DNA from: JAJZQZ01 sp963790415
GTDB taxonomy: Bacteria > Actinomycetota > Thermoleophilia > RBG-16-64-13
DNA: 64,000 bases
Assembly (NCBI GenBank): GCA_963790415.1
Contig: CAWBOK010000009.1
Span: 570,297 to 634,296, forward strand
Direction: 5' to 3'
Part shown: in pieces, positions 55,326 to 64,000 of the stretch
How the letters are laid out: every line of letters starts with the position of its first letter
Position numbering within the stretch: position 1 is the stretch's first letter
Translations under genes and position numbers: made by a program
Notes under the pieces: generated by a model
Seen by the model: the letters and a program-made list of their open reading frames with translations, nothing else
What the model was told of the DNA's origin: nothing
Databases searched by the model: none

Positions 55326-56798
55326 CTACATGTTCGGGCCAAACCCGGCTTTTCCTTGCGCCACGGTAGCACGCTGGGCGCCCGGCCGTCCGTCTCCGTC
55401 GCCCGATGGGCCCGCCGGGGGAGGGATCGGCGGCTCATGCGTGGCCACGTACGCACGCAACTCGCGCGTGTACGCCATGTTCTCCGGCACCCGCTCCCAC
55501 CCGTGGCTGATGAGGAAGCCCCGGGACCGGTAGCGCGGGCTGGTAGGCCAGCGGCGCACACGGTAGAAGCGGTGATGGGCCCGTATGGACGCCTCCTGAA
55601 GCTCCAGCGGGCTCATATGCTTGGGCCAGAAGACCACGTGATGTCCGTCGTACAGGCTCCAGTTCCGCGTGAAGATGCGCCCCTCGGCCTCGAGGGCCGC
55701 CGTCTGGCGGGTGCCGGGCAGCGGAGTCAGCAGCATGAACTGGACGGAGGTGATGTCGTGGGCGATGGCGAAATCGGTCGTCTCTCGCAGCGTCTCCAAC
55801 GTGTCGGCGTCGGAGCCGAACACGAACATGCCGTGCGACTTGATGCCGTATGAATGCAGTGCGGCCAGACCGCCCGCGATATCGGCGACGCTCTGGTGTT
55901 TGTTGAAGGCCGCCAAGGTGGCCGGGTTCACCGACTCCAAGCCCATGTAGACCAGGAAGCAGCCCGCCTCGCGCAGAAGGTGCAGCAACTCGTGGTCGAC
56001 GCGGCCCCCCTTGCACACGGAATCCACCCGTATCTGGGCGGAGAACGGCACATTCAGACCTTCGCGGATCATGGTGGCAAGCAATCGCTTGGTGCGGACC
56101 TTGGAGAGGATGAAGTTGTCGTCGTAGAAGAAGATGCTCTCCGGCCGGGCATCCCTGATGGCGGCGATGATCTTCTCGGGCGGATCGACCCGTACCCGGC
56201 GCCCGAACATCATGATCACCGAGCAGAACTCGCAGTCGAACGCGCATCCACGCGATGTCAGCATAGGCGTGGGACTGATCAGTTCGTGATTGCGGATGAG
56301 GGAGAGGTCGGGCGACGGCAGATCATCGAGGGTCGGGAGCAGCGGGCGGGGCGGCGTGTGTACCGGAACTCCGTCGTCGTCGCGATAGGAGAGACCCAGG
56401 ATGCTCTGGAGGGCTCGTCTCCGCTCCATGTGATCGACCAGTTCGAGGATCGCGTTCTCGCCTTCGCCCCGCACCACATAGTCACAGAACTCCAGTGCCT
56501 CATCGGCGTGGAATGTCACGTGCGGACCGCCCATGGCCACCACCGCCCCGTGTTCCCGCGCGCGTTCCGCGTAGCGGTAGGCTTTCATGGCCGTGGACGT
56601 GATGGTGGAGATCCCCACCAGATCGGACTCGTCGACCCGCTCCCAGTCGATGTCGCCCAAGCTCTCAACGAGGATGACCACGTCGTGGCCCCTCTCCCGC
56701 AGAAGGGCACCGAGCAACGGCAGCCCCAAGCGGACCTGACGGATAAAGCTGTAGACGTGAAAACCCGGCGGGGCGGGTTCGATAAGGGTGACTTTCAC
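55326..56798 (-). CDS. B12-binding radical SAM protein
   Basis: About 490 residues from the GTG at 56798 (GGGAG seven bases upstream). The N-terminal ~140 residues form a cobalamin-binding-like domain (VTLIEPAPPGFHVYSFIRQV, VVAMGGPHVTFHADEALEFC). The radical SAM domain has RGCAFDCEFCSVIMMFGRRV (CxxxCxxC) and FFYDDNFILSKVRTKRLLAT, then CFLVYMGLESVNPATLAAFN and HGMFVFGSDADTLETLRETT. Resembles BchE/HpnP-type proteins that modify hopanoids, tetrapyrroles or other lipids. Substrate unknown. The MITE-like element lies directly upstream. Confidence 0.9.
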   Translation of the reverse strand: MKVTLIEPAPPGFHVYSFIRQVRLGLPLLGALLRERGHDVVILVESLGDIDWERVDESDLVGISTITSTAMKAYRYAERAREHGAVVAMGGPHVTFHADEALEFCDYVVRGEGENAILELVDHMERRRALQSILGLSYRDDDGVPVHTPPRPLLPTLDDLPSPDLSLIRNHELISPTPMLTSRGCAFDCEFCSVIMMFGRRVRVDPPEKIIAAIRDARPESIFFYDDNFILSKVRTKRLLATMIREGLNVPFSAQIRVDSVCKGGRVDHELLHLLREAGCFLVYMGLESVNPATLAAFNKHQSVADIAGGLAALHSYGIKSHGMFVFGSDADTLETLRETTDFAIAHDITSVQFMLLTPLPGTRQTAALEAEGRIFTRNWSLYDGHHVVFWPKHMSPLELQEASIRAHHRFYRVRRWPTSPRYRSRGFLISHGWERVPENMAYTRELRAYVATHEPPIPPPAGPSGDGDGRPGAQRATVAQGKAGFGPNM

Positions 56799-56813
56799 GC
56801 GCACACTCCCTAG

Positions 56814-56972
56814 AGGCTGTTGAAAATCGAAGCCTTGGCCACCAGAACGCACTGGCCGGCACGATACGGCGTCCTCGGTCGCGCACGTAGCGCTGCTACG
56901 AGCGCTTCCTGCGTCCTTGTCTCACGCGCGCCCATTGCGCCCTGGAGACGAAGCGTCACTTTTCAACAGCCT
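56814..56972. mobile_element. MITE-like element with 13-bp terminal inverted repeats
   Basis: 159 bases bounded by AGGCTGTTGAAAA (56814-56826) and its exact complement TTTTCAACAGCCT (56960-56972). The left ~80 bases match the repeat at 4747-4825 and, more weakly, the one at 26914. It has no coding capacity. An internal CGTAGC/GCTACG stem is present. No clear target-site duplication. The ends resemble insertion-sequence tips, so a MITE mobilised in trans is likely. Confidence 0.75.
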
Positions 56973-57026
56973 TCTGAAGATACTCTAGCCCGCGCAGGGA
57001 ATGCCGACAACCCTCCCGCTGCTTGT

Positions 57027-58560
57027 TCACTCCACGTCCACGGAGAAGACGGGTGGCGTCAACTGCACGACCACGCGCGCGTCGGCACCCAAGGCGCGAG
57101 CGCGCGAGGGCCACCCCCTCCTCCACTCCGGCCGCCGGCCGGAAGCCCAGCCGCTCGACCACGGCAGCATCGTCGCACCCGGCGATCACGACGCCGCCCA
57201 CGTGGCGACGGGCGCGGGCGGTCCAGTACCACGCGTAGAACGGATGCACCGGGTGGTAGGCGCGCTCGTTCCGATAGGCCTCGATCAGACCGTGGTCGCC
57301 CGCGAAGGCATCCTGGAACTCGGCCCGCATGCGCGCCGGATCGCGCGTCACCGGGAGCACTTCCTCCCAGAACCGCTCGTAGGCGGGGTGGTGACGCCGG
57401 TTGAACCCGGGAGAACAGGGGGAGGCCAGCACCACCCACCCGCCCGGCCGCACCAGGGGCACGGGCCGGCCGAACTGGAACGCGTGGCCCAAGCCGAGAT
57501 TCGCCACCAGCAGGGGGTTCATGTCGGAATGCACCGCGTAGGGGTTGAGATTGGGCAACCCCAAGACCAGGATGTCCGCTTGGCCCTCCACGCTCGCCCG
57601 CGAAGCGGCGAGCCGGGCCAGCGCGGCCCCGTGCACGGGTTCCACGGCTCCCGCCCAGACCCCCGCCGGCTGGTAGAAGCTCCACAGACCCTTCCGCATC
57701 CAGCGCCGGGCCCGCGGCGGCAGCCGCCGGGCCGCGCCGAGTCCCGTGGGCACCCGGCGGCGGCGCAGATCGAGGAGGTGCAGAGGTCCCGCCCAGACCC
57801 GATTGTTGAGCACCGCCTCCACCTGGAACACCGGGACGTGCCCTCCGATGTGGCGACCGATCTCCCACACACGCCGATGCATCTCGGAGCCGTCGGGATG
57901 CATCATGGGGCTCTGCTCCTGCACCTCCGGCCCATGGTGCTGATCGATGCACGCATAGGTAGAGAGCCCGCAGGCGAGCGACTTGTGGCCGCCGTTCATC
58001 TCCGTCCAAGGCACCCCGACGTACACCACCAAGTCGGCCTCGGCCACCGCTCGGCTCACCTCGACACGCAGTCCGGACGCAGTGGGCCCGAGCGACACGC
58101 TTCCGGATGGATCCTCGGCGTCGTAGCAGGTCACCCTCTCGCCGAAGCGAGCGCTCAGGCGCGGCCCGACCAGCGGGAACAACTCCCACCTGGTCCATTG
58201 CCGATGCAGACCGTTGGCGCACGCAAGGGTCATGTCGGCCTGCCGCACCCCGGCGCGCTCCAGGGCGTGCACCACCTCTTCCAACATGACGCGCCGCGGG
58301 TCGTCCAGGAGGGGGGGCAACGGAAGGCAGGGGTCGTCGAAGGCGATGGTCACGCGGGCCCCCCGCCGGGCAAGACGGGCAAGGGGCAAGGAACCTCGAG
58401 GGGCGTCGAGCGCGCGACGGACGGCTTCTCTGAACGAGGGCAGAGGCTCGAGCGCCGGCGGCGGCTCCACGAATGCCACCTCTCCCGGCAGGCTCACCGT
58501 CACGAGGTCGTCCCCGGCCATGAGGAAGAACTCAGCGGGCGTCACCGCGGCGGGCGTCAC
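57027..58560 (-). CDS. LarA-like (DUF2088) protein, frameshifted near the C-terminus
   Basis: About 511 residues corrected. N-terminal Rossmann-like half: VSLPGEVAFVEPPPALEPLP, ARVTIAFDDPCLPLPPLLDD and MTLACANGLHRQWTRWEL. Central signature: EADLVVYVGVPWTEMNGGHK, then SLACGLSTYACIDQHHGPEV. C-terminal half: DILVLGLPNLNPYAVHSDMN and VVLASPCSPGFNRRHHPAYE. The family includes nickel-pincer lactate racemase; at about 425 residues LarA is shorter. The frame breaks near 57088-57093; the repaired end reads VVVQLTPPVFSVDVE and stops at 57027. The GTG start overlaps the histidine kinase stop. Substrate and cofactor unknown. Confidence 0.82.
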
Positions 58561-60086
58561 CGTGCAGTCCCCGTCCCCGCGCCGGGGCCCCCGGATGACA
58601 CCGTAGGCAGGGTCACCCGGAACACCGTGCGCGGCTCCTCTGGGGTCAACTCCACTGTGCCGCCCAGAACCTCGCAGATCTCGGCCACGAGAGCCAGTCC
58701 GAGGCCGAACCCGTCGGTGCGCTGCCCCGTGTGACCCCGATAGAACCGCTCGAACAGGCGCCGTCGGTCCACGGCACCCACAGGCGTGCCTCCGCTCGCC
58801 ACCTCGAGCACGAACCGGTCGCCGTTCGCGGCCACGCGGGCTTCGATTGGATCCGCGCCGCCATACTGCACGGCGTTGCGCAGCAGATTCCCGATGACCT
58901 GCCGCAGCATGTCGGGGTCGGTGACCAACCGGACGGGCGTCTCCCCGGCGCTCGACACCCGTATCCTGCCCGGATCGGACAGCCCGGCCTCCACCAACCG
59001 ATCGACCTCTTCCTGCACCACCCGGGCGCCGTCGACGTCGACCGCGGCCGGTCGGTATTCCCGCGAGTCATAGCGAGAGAGGGTGAGGAGCGCGTTCACC
59101 AAACGGTGCAGCCGGCTGGATTCCCGATAGATGGCGGCCGCCGAGCGACGCTGCTGCTCGGGAGTGTCGGCGGTGCCGTCCAGAAGCGCCTGTGAGAAAC
59201 CCTCGATGGAGGTCAACGGCGTGCGCAGTTCGTGGGCCGCCGAAGCGACGAAGCCCCTCAGAGACTGCTCGCTCCGCCGTACCTCGCGGCGCATGGACTC
59301 CATGCTCGACGCCAGTGCGAACAACTCGCCGGGGTACCTCCCCTGGACGGGTTCCGCGTAGGATCCCGCCGCCATCGTGCGGGCCGACCTCGACAGGCGC
59401 GTGAGCGGCCGCGTGAGCCACGAACCCAGGCCAAGACCGAACAACACCGCCACGCCCACGGCGATGATCCCCGAGAGAAGGAGGACGCCGAGCAGGCCAC
59501 GCCGGGCCGAGACGGCATCGGCGGTGGGCAGGCTGACCACCACGATCCCGGCTTGGCCGCCCAAGTCGGTGGGCGCCGCGGCCACGATGAGTCGATTCCG
59601 CCCCGGGAACGAAAGGGTCGCCGCGGCCGGACCGTGAGCGGCCAAGGTCGCCGCCCGTGGATACAGTCGTTGCGCCTCCGGCCCCTGCACCCTGTCAGGG
59701 CCGGCTGTCGCCACGATCTCGTCTCCCTGGAAGATGGTGATGCCGGCTCCGGGCGGCAGCACCTGGGTATCGATACTCAGGAGCAACTCCAGGTCCCGGG
59801 TGCTACGGATCGGGCGCAGGGAAGCTATGCTCCAGAGTCTGCCGAACTGGTCGGCGACCGCGGTGGCGTGCGCCAGCATCTGATCCTGCTTCTCGCGCAC
59901 CACGTACTGACCCAGGAAGCCGTAGAACAAGGTGCCGACGGCTACAAGAGTGAGTATGGAGACGCCCACCAGCGCCAGGGTCAGCCGGCGACCGATCGAT
60001 CCGCCTGCGGCCACCGGGCCCGGAAGGGCTCCGGCAGGCGCTGGATCGGCGGGTGGTGAGAGGTCGGAGCCGGCGGGCTCGGTCAC
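58557..60086 (-). CDS. Sensor histidine kinase
   Basis: About 509 residues from the GTG at 60086 (GTGA overlap with the response regulator). A Pro-rich cytoplasmic N-terminus, first membrane helix (LALVGVSILTLVAVGTLFYG), an external sensor domain of about 120 residues, second helix (LLLSGIIAVGVAVLFGLGLG) and a HAMP domain (LTRPLTRLSRSARTMAAGSY). HisKA has the phospho-His in FVASAAHELRTPLTSIEGFS; the ATPase has LLRNAVQYGGAD and TDGFGLGLALVAEI. It partners the OmpR-type regulator encoded upstream. It may sense envelope stress, given the upstream secreted protein. Confidence 0.94.
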   Translation of the reverse strand: MTEPAGSDLSPPADPAPAGALPGPVAAGGSIGRRLTLALVGVSILTLVAVGTLFYGFLGQYVVREKQDQMLAHATAVADQFGRLWSIASLRPIRSTRDLELLLSIDTQVLPPGAGITIFQGDEIVATAGPDRVQGPEAQRLYPRAATLAAHGPAAATLSFPGRNRLIVAAAPTDLGGQAGIVVVSLPTADAVSARRGLLGVLLLSGIIAVGVAVLFGLGLGSWLTRPLTRLSRSARTMAAGSYAEPVQGRYPGELFALASSMESMRREVRRSEQSLRGFVASAAHELRTPLTSIEGFSQALLDGTADTPEQQRRSAAAIYRESSRLHRLVNALLTLSRYDSREYRPAAVDVDGARVVQEEVDRLVEAGLSDPGRIRVSSAGETPVRLVTDPDMLRQVIGNLLRNAVQYGGADPIEARVAANGDRFVLEVASGGTPVGAVDRRRLFERFYRGHTGQRTDGFGLGLALVAEICEVLGGTVELTPEEPRTVFRVTLPTVSSGGPGAGTGTAR

Positions 60087-60847
60087 TGCTGGTCGTCCTC
60101 CGTGCCCTCCGGTGACGGAGTGGCATCCGGGTCGGCCTTGTAGCCCAATCCCCACACCGTCTGCACCGCCGGCGCCCAGCGACCCAGCTTCTTGCGGACC
60201 TGGCGCACGTGCACGTCCACCGTGCGCGCGTCGCCGTAGAACGTGTAGCCCCACACTTCTTCCAGCAGCCGCTCCCGCGAGAGGGCTATCCCCCGGTTGA
60301 CCAGCAGGTAGTGGAGAAGCTCGAACTCGCGGGGGGTCAGATCGACCGTCCGCCCGTCCACGCGCACCACCCGCTCTTCGGGTACCAATTCGATGCCGCC
60401 GAGCACCTGACTGGTGGACTCGTCCGCCGGGGCGGCGCGCCGAAGCACGGCCCGCGCGCGGGCCATCAGCTCTCCCGGGCTGAACGGCTTGGTCATGTAG
60501 TCGTCGGCGCCGAGTTCCAGGCCAAGGATCTTGTCCTGGTCGGCGTCCTTGGCCGTCAACACGATGACGGGCACCGTGGAGAACGTGCGCAGGGTCTTCA
60601 ACACCTCCAGCCCCGAGGTGTCGGGAAGCATCAGATCGAGCACCACCAGGGTGGGACGCTCCTCGCGTACCAGGTCCGGAACGGGGCCGCCCTCTACCGA
60701 AGAGACCACCCGGTAGCCCTCGCGCGACAAGTACAGCTGCAGCAACTCGGAGATGGAGGGGTCGTCCTCTACCACCAAGATGGTGCCGAGCTCTACCCCG
60801 CGCCTCGTCATGGATTGCGTCTCCCCGCTCGTGCCTACTGTCGTCAT
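60083..60847 (-). CDS. OmpR-family response regulator
   Basis: 254 residues as read. Receiver domain: ILVVEDDPSISELLQLYLSR, phospho-Asp in LVVLDLMLPDTSG (residue 71), Thr/Lys in VIVLTAKDADQDKILG and MTKPFSPGELMARARAV. A winged-helix DNA-binding domain follows: VDLTPREFELLHYLLVNRG, GDARTVDVHVRQVRKKLGRW. The ATG at 60847 is used; the ATG at 60811 (GGGGAG upstream) may be the true start. It overlaps the kinase gene by four bases. Likely binds direct repeats such as those at 61576. Confidence 0.94.
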   Translation of the reverse strand: MTTVGTSGETQSMTRRGVELGTILVVEDDPSISELLQLYLSREGYRVVSSVEGGPVPDLVREERPTLVVLDLMLPDTSGLEVLKTLRTFSTVPVIVLTAKDADQDKILGLELGADDYMTKPFSPGELMARARAVLRRAAPADESTSQVLGGIELVPEERVVRVDGRTVDLTPREFELLHYLLVNRGIALSRERLLEEVWGYTFYGDARTVDVHVRQVRKKLGRWAPAVQTVWGLGYKADPDATPSPEGTEDDQQ

Positions 60848-60902
60848 CGGTGGATCTATCCTTCGCCTATCCTAGTGTACCGCGCGTCCGGTGACGGGGG
60901 AG

Positions 60903-60933
60903 GACTCGGGGCCGGCAGGGCCGGCCCCGAGTC
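60903..60933 (-). terminator. Long perfect hairpin between the secreted-protein and regulator genes
   Basis: GACTCGGGGCCGGC and its complement form a 14-bp stem with a three-base loop (AGG). No T run follows. It may attenuate read-through from the secreted-protein gene into the two-component genes. Confidence 0.6.
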
Positions 60934-60967
60934 CCGGGGAGGGGTAAGTCTGCCGCCGATGCAAGGA

Positions 60968-61510
60968 CTAGTTGGTCGTGGCGCTCGGCGCTGTCGACGT
61001 AGAGCCACTCGGTGTGGTCGGCGCGGTACCGGGGTCCGGAGCCGCCCCTTCGGGGAAGTACTTGTCTACCAGAGCCCGCATCTCGGACGCGGTCTTGCCC
61101 AACGCCTCACGAGCGGCCTGCAGGGCGTCCTGCTGTTGCTTGGCCGTCGCCGAGAGGGTGTCGAGCTTCTGCTGGTCCTCCGGAGTCATCTTGTCCCGGA
61201 TCAGTTTCAGGAACGCGTCCCGCCGGGCCTGCATATCCTGCTGACGCTGCTCCTTGTCTTGCTGGAACTGCTCAGGGTCTGCCTCGGCCCCGGGGCCGCC
61301 TCTGCCGTGACGCATCATGCCGCCGCCGAACAGCCCGAATCCCATGCCGTCCGGTCCGTCGCCGTCTGGGCCCGCGCCTTGTTGAGGGGCCACGGTCGGG
61401 GTGGTCGTCGTGCTGTCGCCTGTGGCCGCCCACGCAACGGCGCCCAGTGCGAGCACCAGGACGAGGGCACCCGCCCCGATGACCCACTTGTGCTGCAGGA
61501 AGTTCCTCAT
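60968..61510 (-). CDS. Secreted or membrane-anchored protein with Spy-like helical core
   Basis: 180 residues from the ATG at 61510 (GGAGG seven bases upstream). A signal/anchor (WVIGAGALVLVLALGAVAWA) is followed by a Gly/Met-rich segment (GMGFGLFGGGMMRHGRGG). The helical core (FLKLIRDKMTPEDQQKLDTL, SATAKQQQDALQAAREAL) has the MTPEDQQKL helix recalling LTxxQ/Spy-CpxP chaperones. The C-terminal tail is Pro/Thr/Ser-rich. As in Cpx systems, a periplasmic helical protein sits next to an OmpR-type two-component pair. A metal- or envelope-stress role is inferred from this and the His/Met-rich patch. Confidence 0.78.
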   Translation of the reverse strand: MRNFLQHKWVIGAGALVLVLALGAVAWAATGDSTTTTPTVAPQQGAGPDGDGPDGMGFGLFGGGMMRHGRGGPGAEADPEQFQQDKEQRQQDMQARRDAFLKLIRDKMTPEDQQKLDTLSATAKQQQDALQAAREALGKTASEMRALVDKYFPEGAAPDPGTAPTTPSGSTSTAPSATTN

Positions 61511-61575
61511 ACTCCATTCCTCCTTGTCCAACGAGAATCGCCCGCGGCTGTGCTCTTGTCAGTGTGGTCCTCTAC

Positions 61576-61634
61576 TGTGAGGGAAGTGTGAGAGAACTCA
61601 TAAAGTTCAGAGACCACCGGGCCTGTGGCACAAT
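61576..61634 (+). promoter_or_regulatory. Candidate regulator direct repeats and gcvT promoter
   Basis: TGTGAGGGA (61576) and TGTGAGAGA (61587) are direct repeats eleven bases apart, the spacing typical of OmpR/PhoB-family sites. On the plus strand TTCAGA (61606-61611) and CACAAT (61629-61634), 17 bases apart, could be the gcvT promoter. The repeats lie in the gap shared by the secreted-protein operon and gcvT, so either could be the target. No glycine riboswitch is seen. Confidence 0.4.
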
Positions 61635-61669
61635 GGAATAGGTGTTCCGCGACCGAAAGGGAGGCGCAC

Positions 61670-62908
61670 ATGGGGGAATCCGAGACACCGACCGAGAACC
61701 CTGGTCTCCGGCATCTGCCTCTGCGTGAGGAACATGTCGCCGCGGGCGCCCGCTTCAGCCCGTTCGGCGGGTGGGAGATGCCGCTGACCTACGGATCGAT
61801 CATCGGCGAGCACATGCAGGTGCGCACCCTAGCCGGACTCTTCGACGTGTCCCACATGGGCCGGCTCCTACTGCGCGGGCCGGGCGCGATCACGACGGTG
61901 CAGGGCCTGGTAGCCAGTGACCTGTCCGACCTTGAAATAGGTCAGGCCCGCTACACGGTCATGCTGACACCGTGGGGCGGCATCCAGGACGACCTGATCG
62001 TGTACCGGCGCGATGACGGCATCCTTCTCATCGTGAACGCCTCACGCACCACCCAGGACAGGGAGTGGATCGAGGGCCACCTCCTCGCGTCGCCCTCCCT
62101 CACTCCGGGCGATCCCGGTCTCGAGCTTGACGACCTCACCGATCTCACCTGCCTCCTGGCTCTCCAGGGACCGGCGGCCCTCACGATACTCGATAGTCTG
62201 TCGCCGGGCCTCGACATCGCGTCGATGGCGCCCTTCAGCTTCGCCCAGGCGAACGTGGCCGGCGTGGAAGTCACGGTGATGCGCACCGGCTACACCGGCG
62301 AGACCGGCGCCGAGGTGCTCGTCGCCGCTCAAGACGCCCGCACGCTGTGGAACGCACTCCTCGCAGCCGGAGCACCCGGCACGGTGGCGCCCTGCGGACT
62401 GGGAGCGCGTGACACGCTGCGCCTCGAGGCCGCACTCCTGCTCTACGGGCAAGACATCACGAAGAACACCACCCCGTTCGAAGCCCGTCTGGGATGGCTC
62501 ACGCAACTGGAGCGTCCCCGGCAGCCGGAGTTCGTCGGCCGCGACGCCCTTCTCGAAGCTGCCGAGCGCGGACCCGAGAAGCTGCTGGTGGGCCTCGCCA
62601 CCGACGCCCACACCATCCCCCGGCACGGCGACGAGATCGCCGTAGGCGACATCCTGGTGGGCCGGGTCACATCCGGCACCCACAGCCCGATCCTGGGCCA
62701 CCCCATCGCACTGGGCTACATACTGCCGGAGCACACCGCCATCGGCGCCGAGGTCGTGATCCTCAGCGGCGAGAAGGAAGTGCACGCGCGCATCGTCGAG
62801 CGCCCGTTCTACCGCGCGGGCGTCACGCCTATTCCGGAGCCGCGGCGACGCACTTCGCGGCCGCAGGCGCCGCCTGATCCGTCGACGCCGGCCTTGGACG
62901 CGTCGTGA
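61670..62908 (+). CDS. gcvT: Glycine cleavage system T protein (aminomethyltransferase)
   Basis: 412 residues from the ATG at 61670 (GGGAGG upstream). It transfers the methylene group from aminomethyl-H protein to tetrahydrofolate, releasing ammonia. Seen: FSPFGGWEMPLTYGSIIGEH, AGLFDVSHMGRLLLRGPGA, YTVMLTPWGGIQDDLIVYRR, LIVNASRTTQDREWI, RTGYTGETGAEVLV, GLGARDTLRLEAALLLYGQD and GRVTSGTHSPILGHPIALGY. A Pro/Thr-rich tail of about 25 residues extends past the family end. The stop overlaps gcvPA by four bases. Confidence 0.95.
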   Translation: MGESETPTENPGLRHLPLREEHVAAGARFSPFGGWEMPLTYGSIIGEHMQVRTLAGLFDVSHMGRLLLRGPGAITTVQGLVASDLSDLEIGQARYTVMLTPWGGIQDDLIVYRRDDGILLIVNASRTTQDREWIEGHLLASPSLTPGDPGLELDDLTDLTCLLALQGPAALTILDSLSPGLDIASMAPFSFAQANVAGVEVTVMRTGYTGETGAEVLVAAQDARTLWNALLAAGAPGTVAPCGLGARDTLRLEAALLLYGQDITKNTTPFEARLGWLTQLERPRQPEFVGRDALLEAAERGPEKLLVGLATDAHTIPRHGDEIAVGDILVGRVTSGTHSPILGHPIALGYILPEHTAIGAEVVILSGEKEVHARIVERPFYRAGVTPIPEPRRRTSRPQAPPDPSTPALDAS

Positions 62909-64000
62909 CCTACCTCCCCCACACCGACGCCGACCGCCGGGCCATGCTCGCCACTGTCGGCGTAGACTCAATCGACGACCTCTTCTCCCCTATCCCGGCG
63001 GAGCTGCGCAGCTGTACCCTCGACCTGCCCCCGGGTCTGTCGGAGCCGGAAGTCGCGGCCCGCATGCAGGACTTCGCCGCCCACAACCAGGTGTGCCGGT
63101 CGGCCACGTTCCTCGGGGCCGGCTGCTATCACCATTACGTGCCCGCGGCGGTGCGGGCCCTGGTGGGCAGATCCGAGTTCGCCACCGCCTACACGCCTTA
63201 CCAGGCGGAGGTCTCCCAAGGGACGCTGCAACACATCTTCGAGTTTCAGACGATCATCAGCGAGCTCACCGGACTAAACGTGGCCAACGCCGGCATGTAC
63301 GACGGCCCATCGGCACTGGCCGAGGCCGCCTTCCTTGCCCTCAGGCACACCCAGCGCGAGCGGGTGCTTTGTTCCGCGGGCGTGCATCCCGAAGCTCGCC
63401 AGGTGCTGGCCACCTACGCGACAGGACCGGGGTTCCCCCTGGACTCACTGCCGCTCGATCCGGAGACCGGACGCACGCGTGTTCCGCTTCCGGCGGAACT
63501 CGACGGTGTGGGCGCGGTCCTGCTGCAACAGCCGAACTTCTTCGGTGTGGTGGAAGACATCGCGCCGTTGGCCGAAGCCGCCCACGCGGCAGGCGCCCTG
63601 CTGGTGGTCTCGCAGAACCCCATGACCTTGGGGGTGCTCGAGTCTCCGGGCGCTCTCGGGGCCGACGTTGCCGTGGGCGACGTGCAGGTCTTCGGCGGCG
63701 ACATGAACTTCGGAGGCCCGTCGGCGGGCTACATGGCCTGCCGGACCGAGTACCTGCGCCAACTGCCCGGACGCCTGGTGGGCCAGACCAGCGACGCCGA
63801 AGGCCGCGTCTGTTACGTGCTCACGCTGCAGGCCCGCGAGCAGCACATCCGCCGGGCCAAGGCCACGTCGAATATCTGCTCGAACCAGGCGCTCTGCGCG
63901 CTGGCCGCGACCATCCACCTGGCCTTGCTCGGCCCCGACGGCCTGCGCGCCCTCGGGGAAGTGTGCCTGCGCCGGGCCCACTATCTGGCCCGCGGCCTGA
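62905..64000 (+). CDS. gcvPA: Glycine dehydrogenase (decarboxylating) subunit 1, partial
   Basis: The GTG at 62905 overlaps the gcvT stop by four bases (GTGA), and the frame stays open to the window end. N-terminal half of glycine dehydrogenase in its two-subunit form: ATVGVDSIDDLFSPIPAELR, FLGAGCYHHYVPAAVRALVG, the FATAYTPYQAEVSQGTLQHI motif, NAGMYDGPSALAEAAFLALR, VQVFGGDMNFGGPSAGYMAC and YVLTLQAREQHIRRAKATSN. The PLP lysine is on subunit 2, which should follow. The first ~365 of about 440 residues are in the window. The split P protein is common in Gram-positives and anaerobes. Confidence 0.94.
   Translation, partial: MTYLPHTDADRRAMLATVGVDSIDDLFSPIPAELRSCTLDLPPGLSEPEVAARMQDFAAHNQVCRSATFLGAGCYHHYVPAAVRALVGRSEFATAYTPYQAEVSQGTLQHIFEFQTIISELTGLNVANAGMYDGPSALAEAAFLALRHTQRERVLCSAGVHPEARQVLATYATGPGFPLDSLPLDPETGRTRVPLPAELDGVGAVLLQQPNFFGVVEDIAPLAEAAHAAGALLVVSQNPMTLGVLESPGALGADVAVGDVQVFGGDMNFGGPSAGYMACRTEYLRQLPGRLVGQTSDAEGRVCYVLTLQAREQHIRRAKATSNICSNQALCALAATIHLALLGPDGLRALGEVCLRRAHYLARGL

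Noticed and set aside
61532..61669. Glycine riboswitch before gcvT
   Set aside because: The gap is short and lacks the conserved glycine-aptamer core; only a weak promoter and direct repeats are seen.

Overview
The window is about 65-70% GC and codes densely, mostly on the minus strand. It looks like an actinobacterial chromosome from a deep-branching, probably anaerobic lineage. The left third has nearly the gene content of the Mycobacterium tuberculosis Rv1003-Rv1026 block: rsmI, metG, tatD, rsmA, ispE, glmU, prs, rplY, pth, mfd, mazG, eno, ftsB, DUF501 and ppx. An aldehyde:ferredoxin oxidoreductase, a flavodoxin, a LarA-family protein and an iron-sulfur-type flavoprotein point to an anaerobic, ferredoxin/flavin-based metabolism. 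I see no CRISPR array, prophage, rRNA or complete insertion sequence.

Layout. 1-2.6 kb: a truncated unknown gene and a MalT-like LuxR regulator. 2.7-21.99 kb: the conserved core block, all on the minus strand, with tRNA-Leu(TAA) and tRNA-Gln(TTG). 22.0-29.2 kb: a Rossmann protein, a ROK sugar kinase, a MacB/FtsX-type ABC exporter, an L,D-transpeptidase and small membrane proteins. 29.3-32.0 kb: two unusual fusion proteins (asparaginase II-GNAT, DUF3786-DUF2007), then a divergent radical SAM gene. 33.0-37.7 kb: a tight five-gene run of AOR, class II aldolase, threonine aldolase, NUDIX and HD genes; the threonine aldolase product acetaldehyde is a classic AOR substrate. 37.9-41.4 kb: a zinc-ribbon/discoidin membrane protein, a HepT-MntA toxin-antitoxin pair, LexA-controlled dinB and a repeat protein. 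41.6-47.7 kb: a double flavodoxin protein, an alpha/beta hydrolase, pgi, a queuosine-mannosyltransferase-like glycosyltransferase and two small proteins. 47.8-53.2 kb: endonuclease IV, a sigma-70 factor, a class IV aminotransferase, GNAT, nitrilase and small proteins. 53.2-56.8 kb: ftsZ directly coupled to an orphan parA, plus a B12-type radical SAM gene. 56.8-61.5 kb: a MITE-like element, then an operon of a secreted protein, response regulator, histidine kinase and LarA-like protein. 61.7-64.0 kb: the glycine cleavage genes gcvT and gcvPA (running off the end).

A striking technical feature is the number of single-base frameshifts in otherwise well-conserved genes: about 13-16 in all, most of them between 8.8 and 20.9 kb. 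They usually sit in short homopolymers and affect essential genes (metG, glmU, rplY), so sequence error is more likely than true decay. I annotate these as intact genes with a corrected extent and state where the frame breaks.

No gene-free stretch exceeds 300 bases. The larger gaps (195-319, 2588-2708, 37685-37853, 41403-41574, 49690-49837, 52651-52799, 56799-57026, 61511-61669) hold promoters, repeats, hairpins or nothing I can identify.
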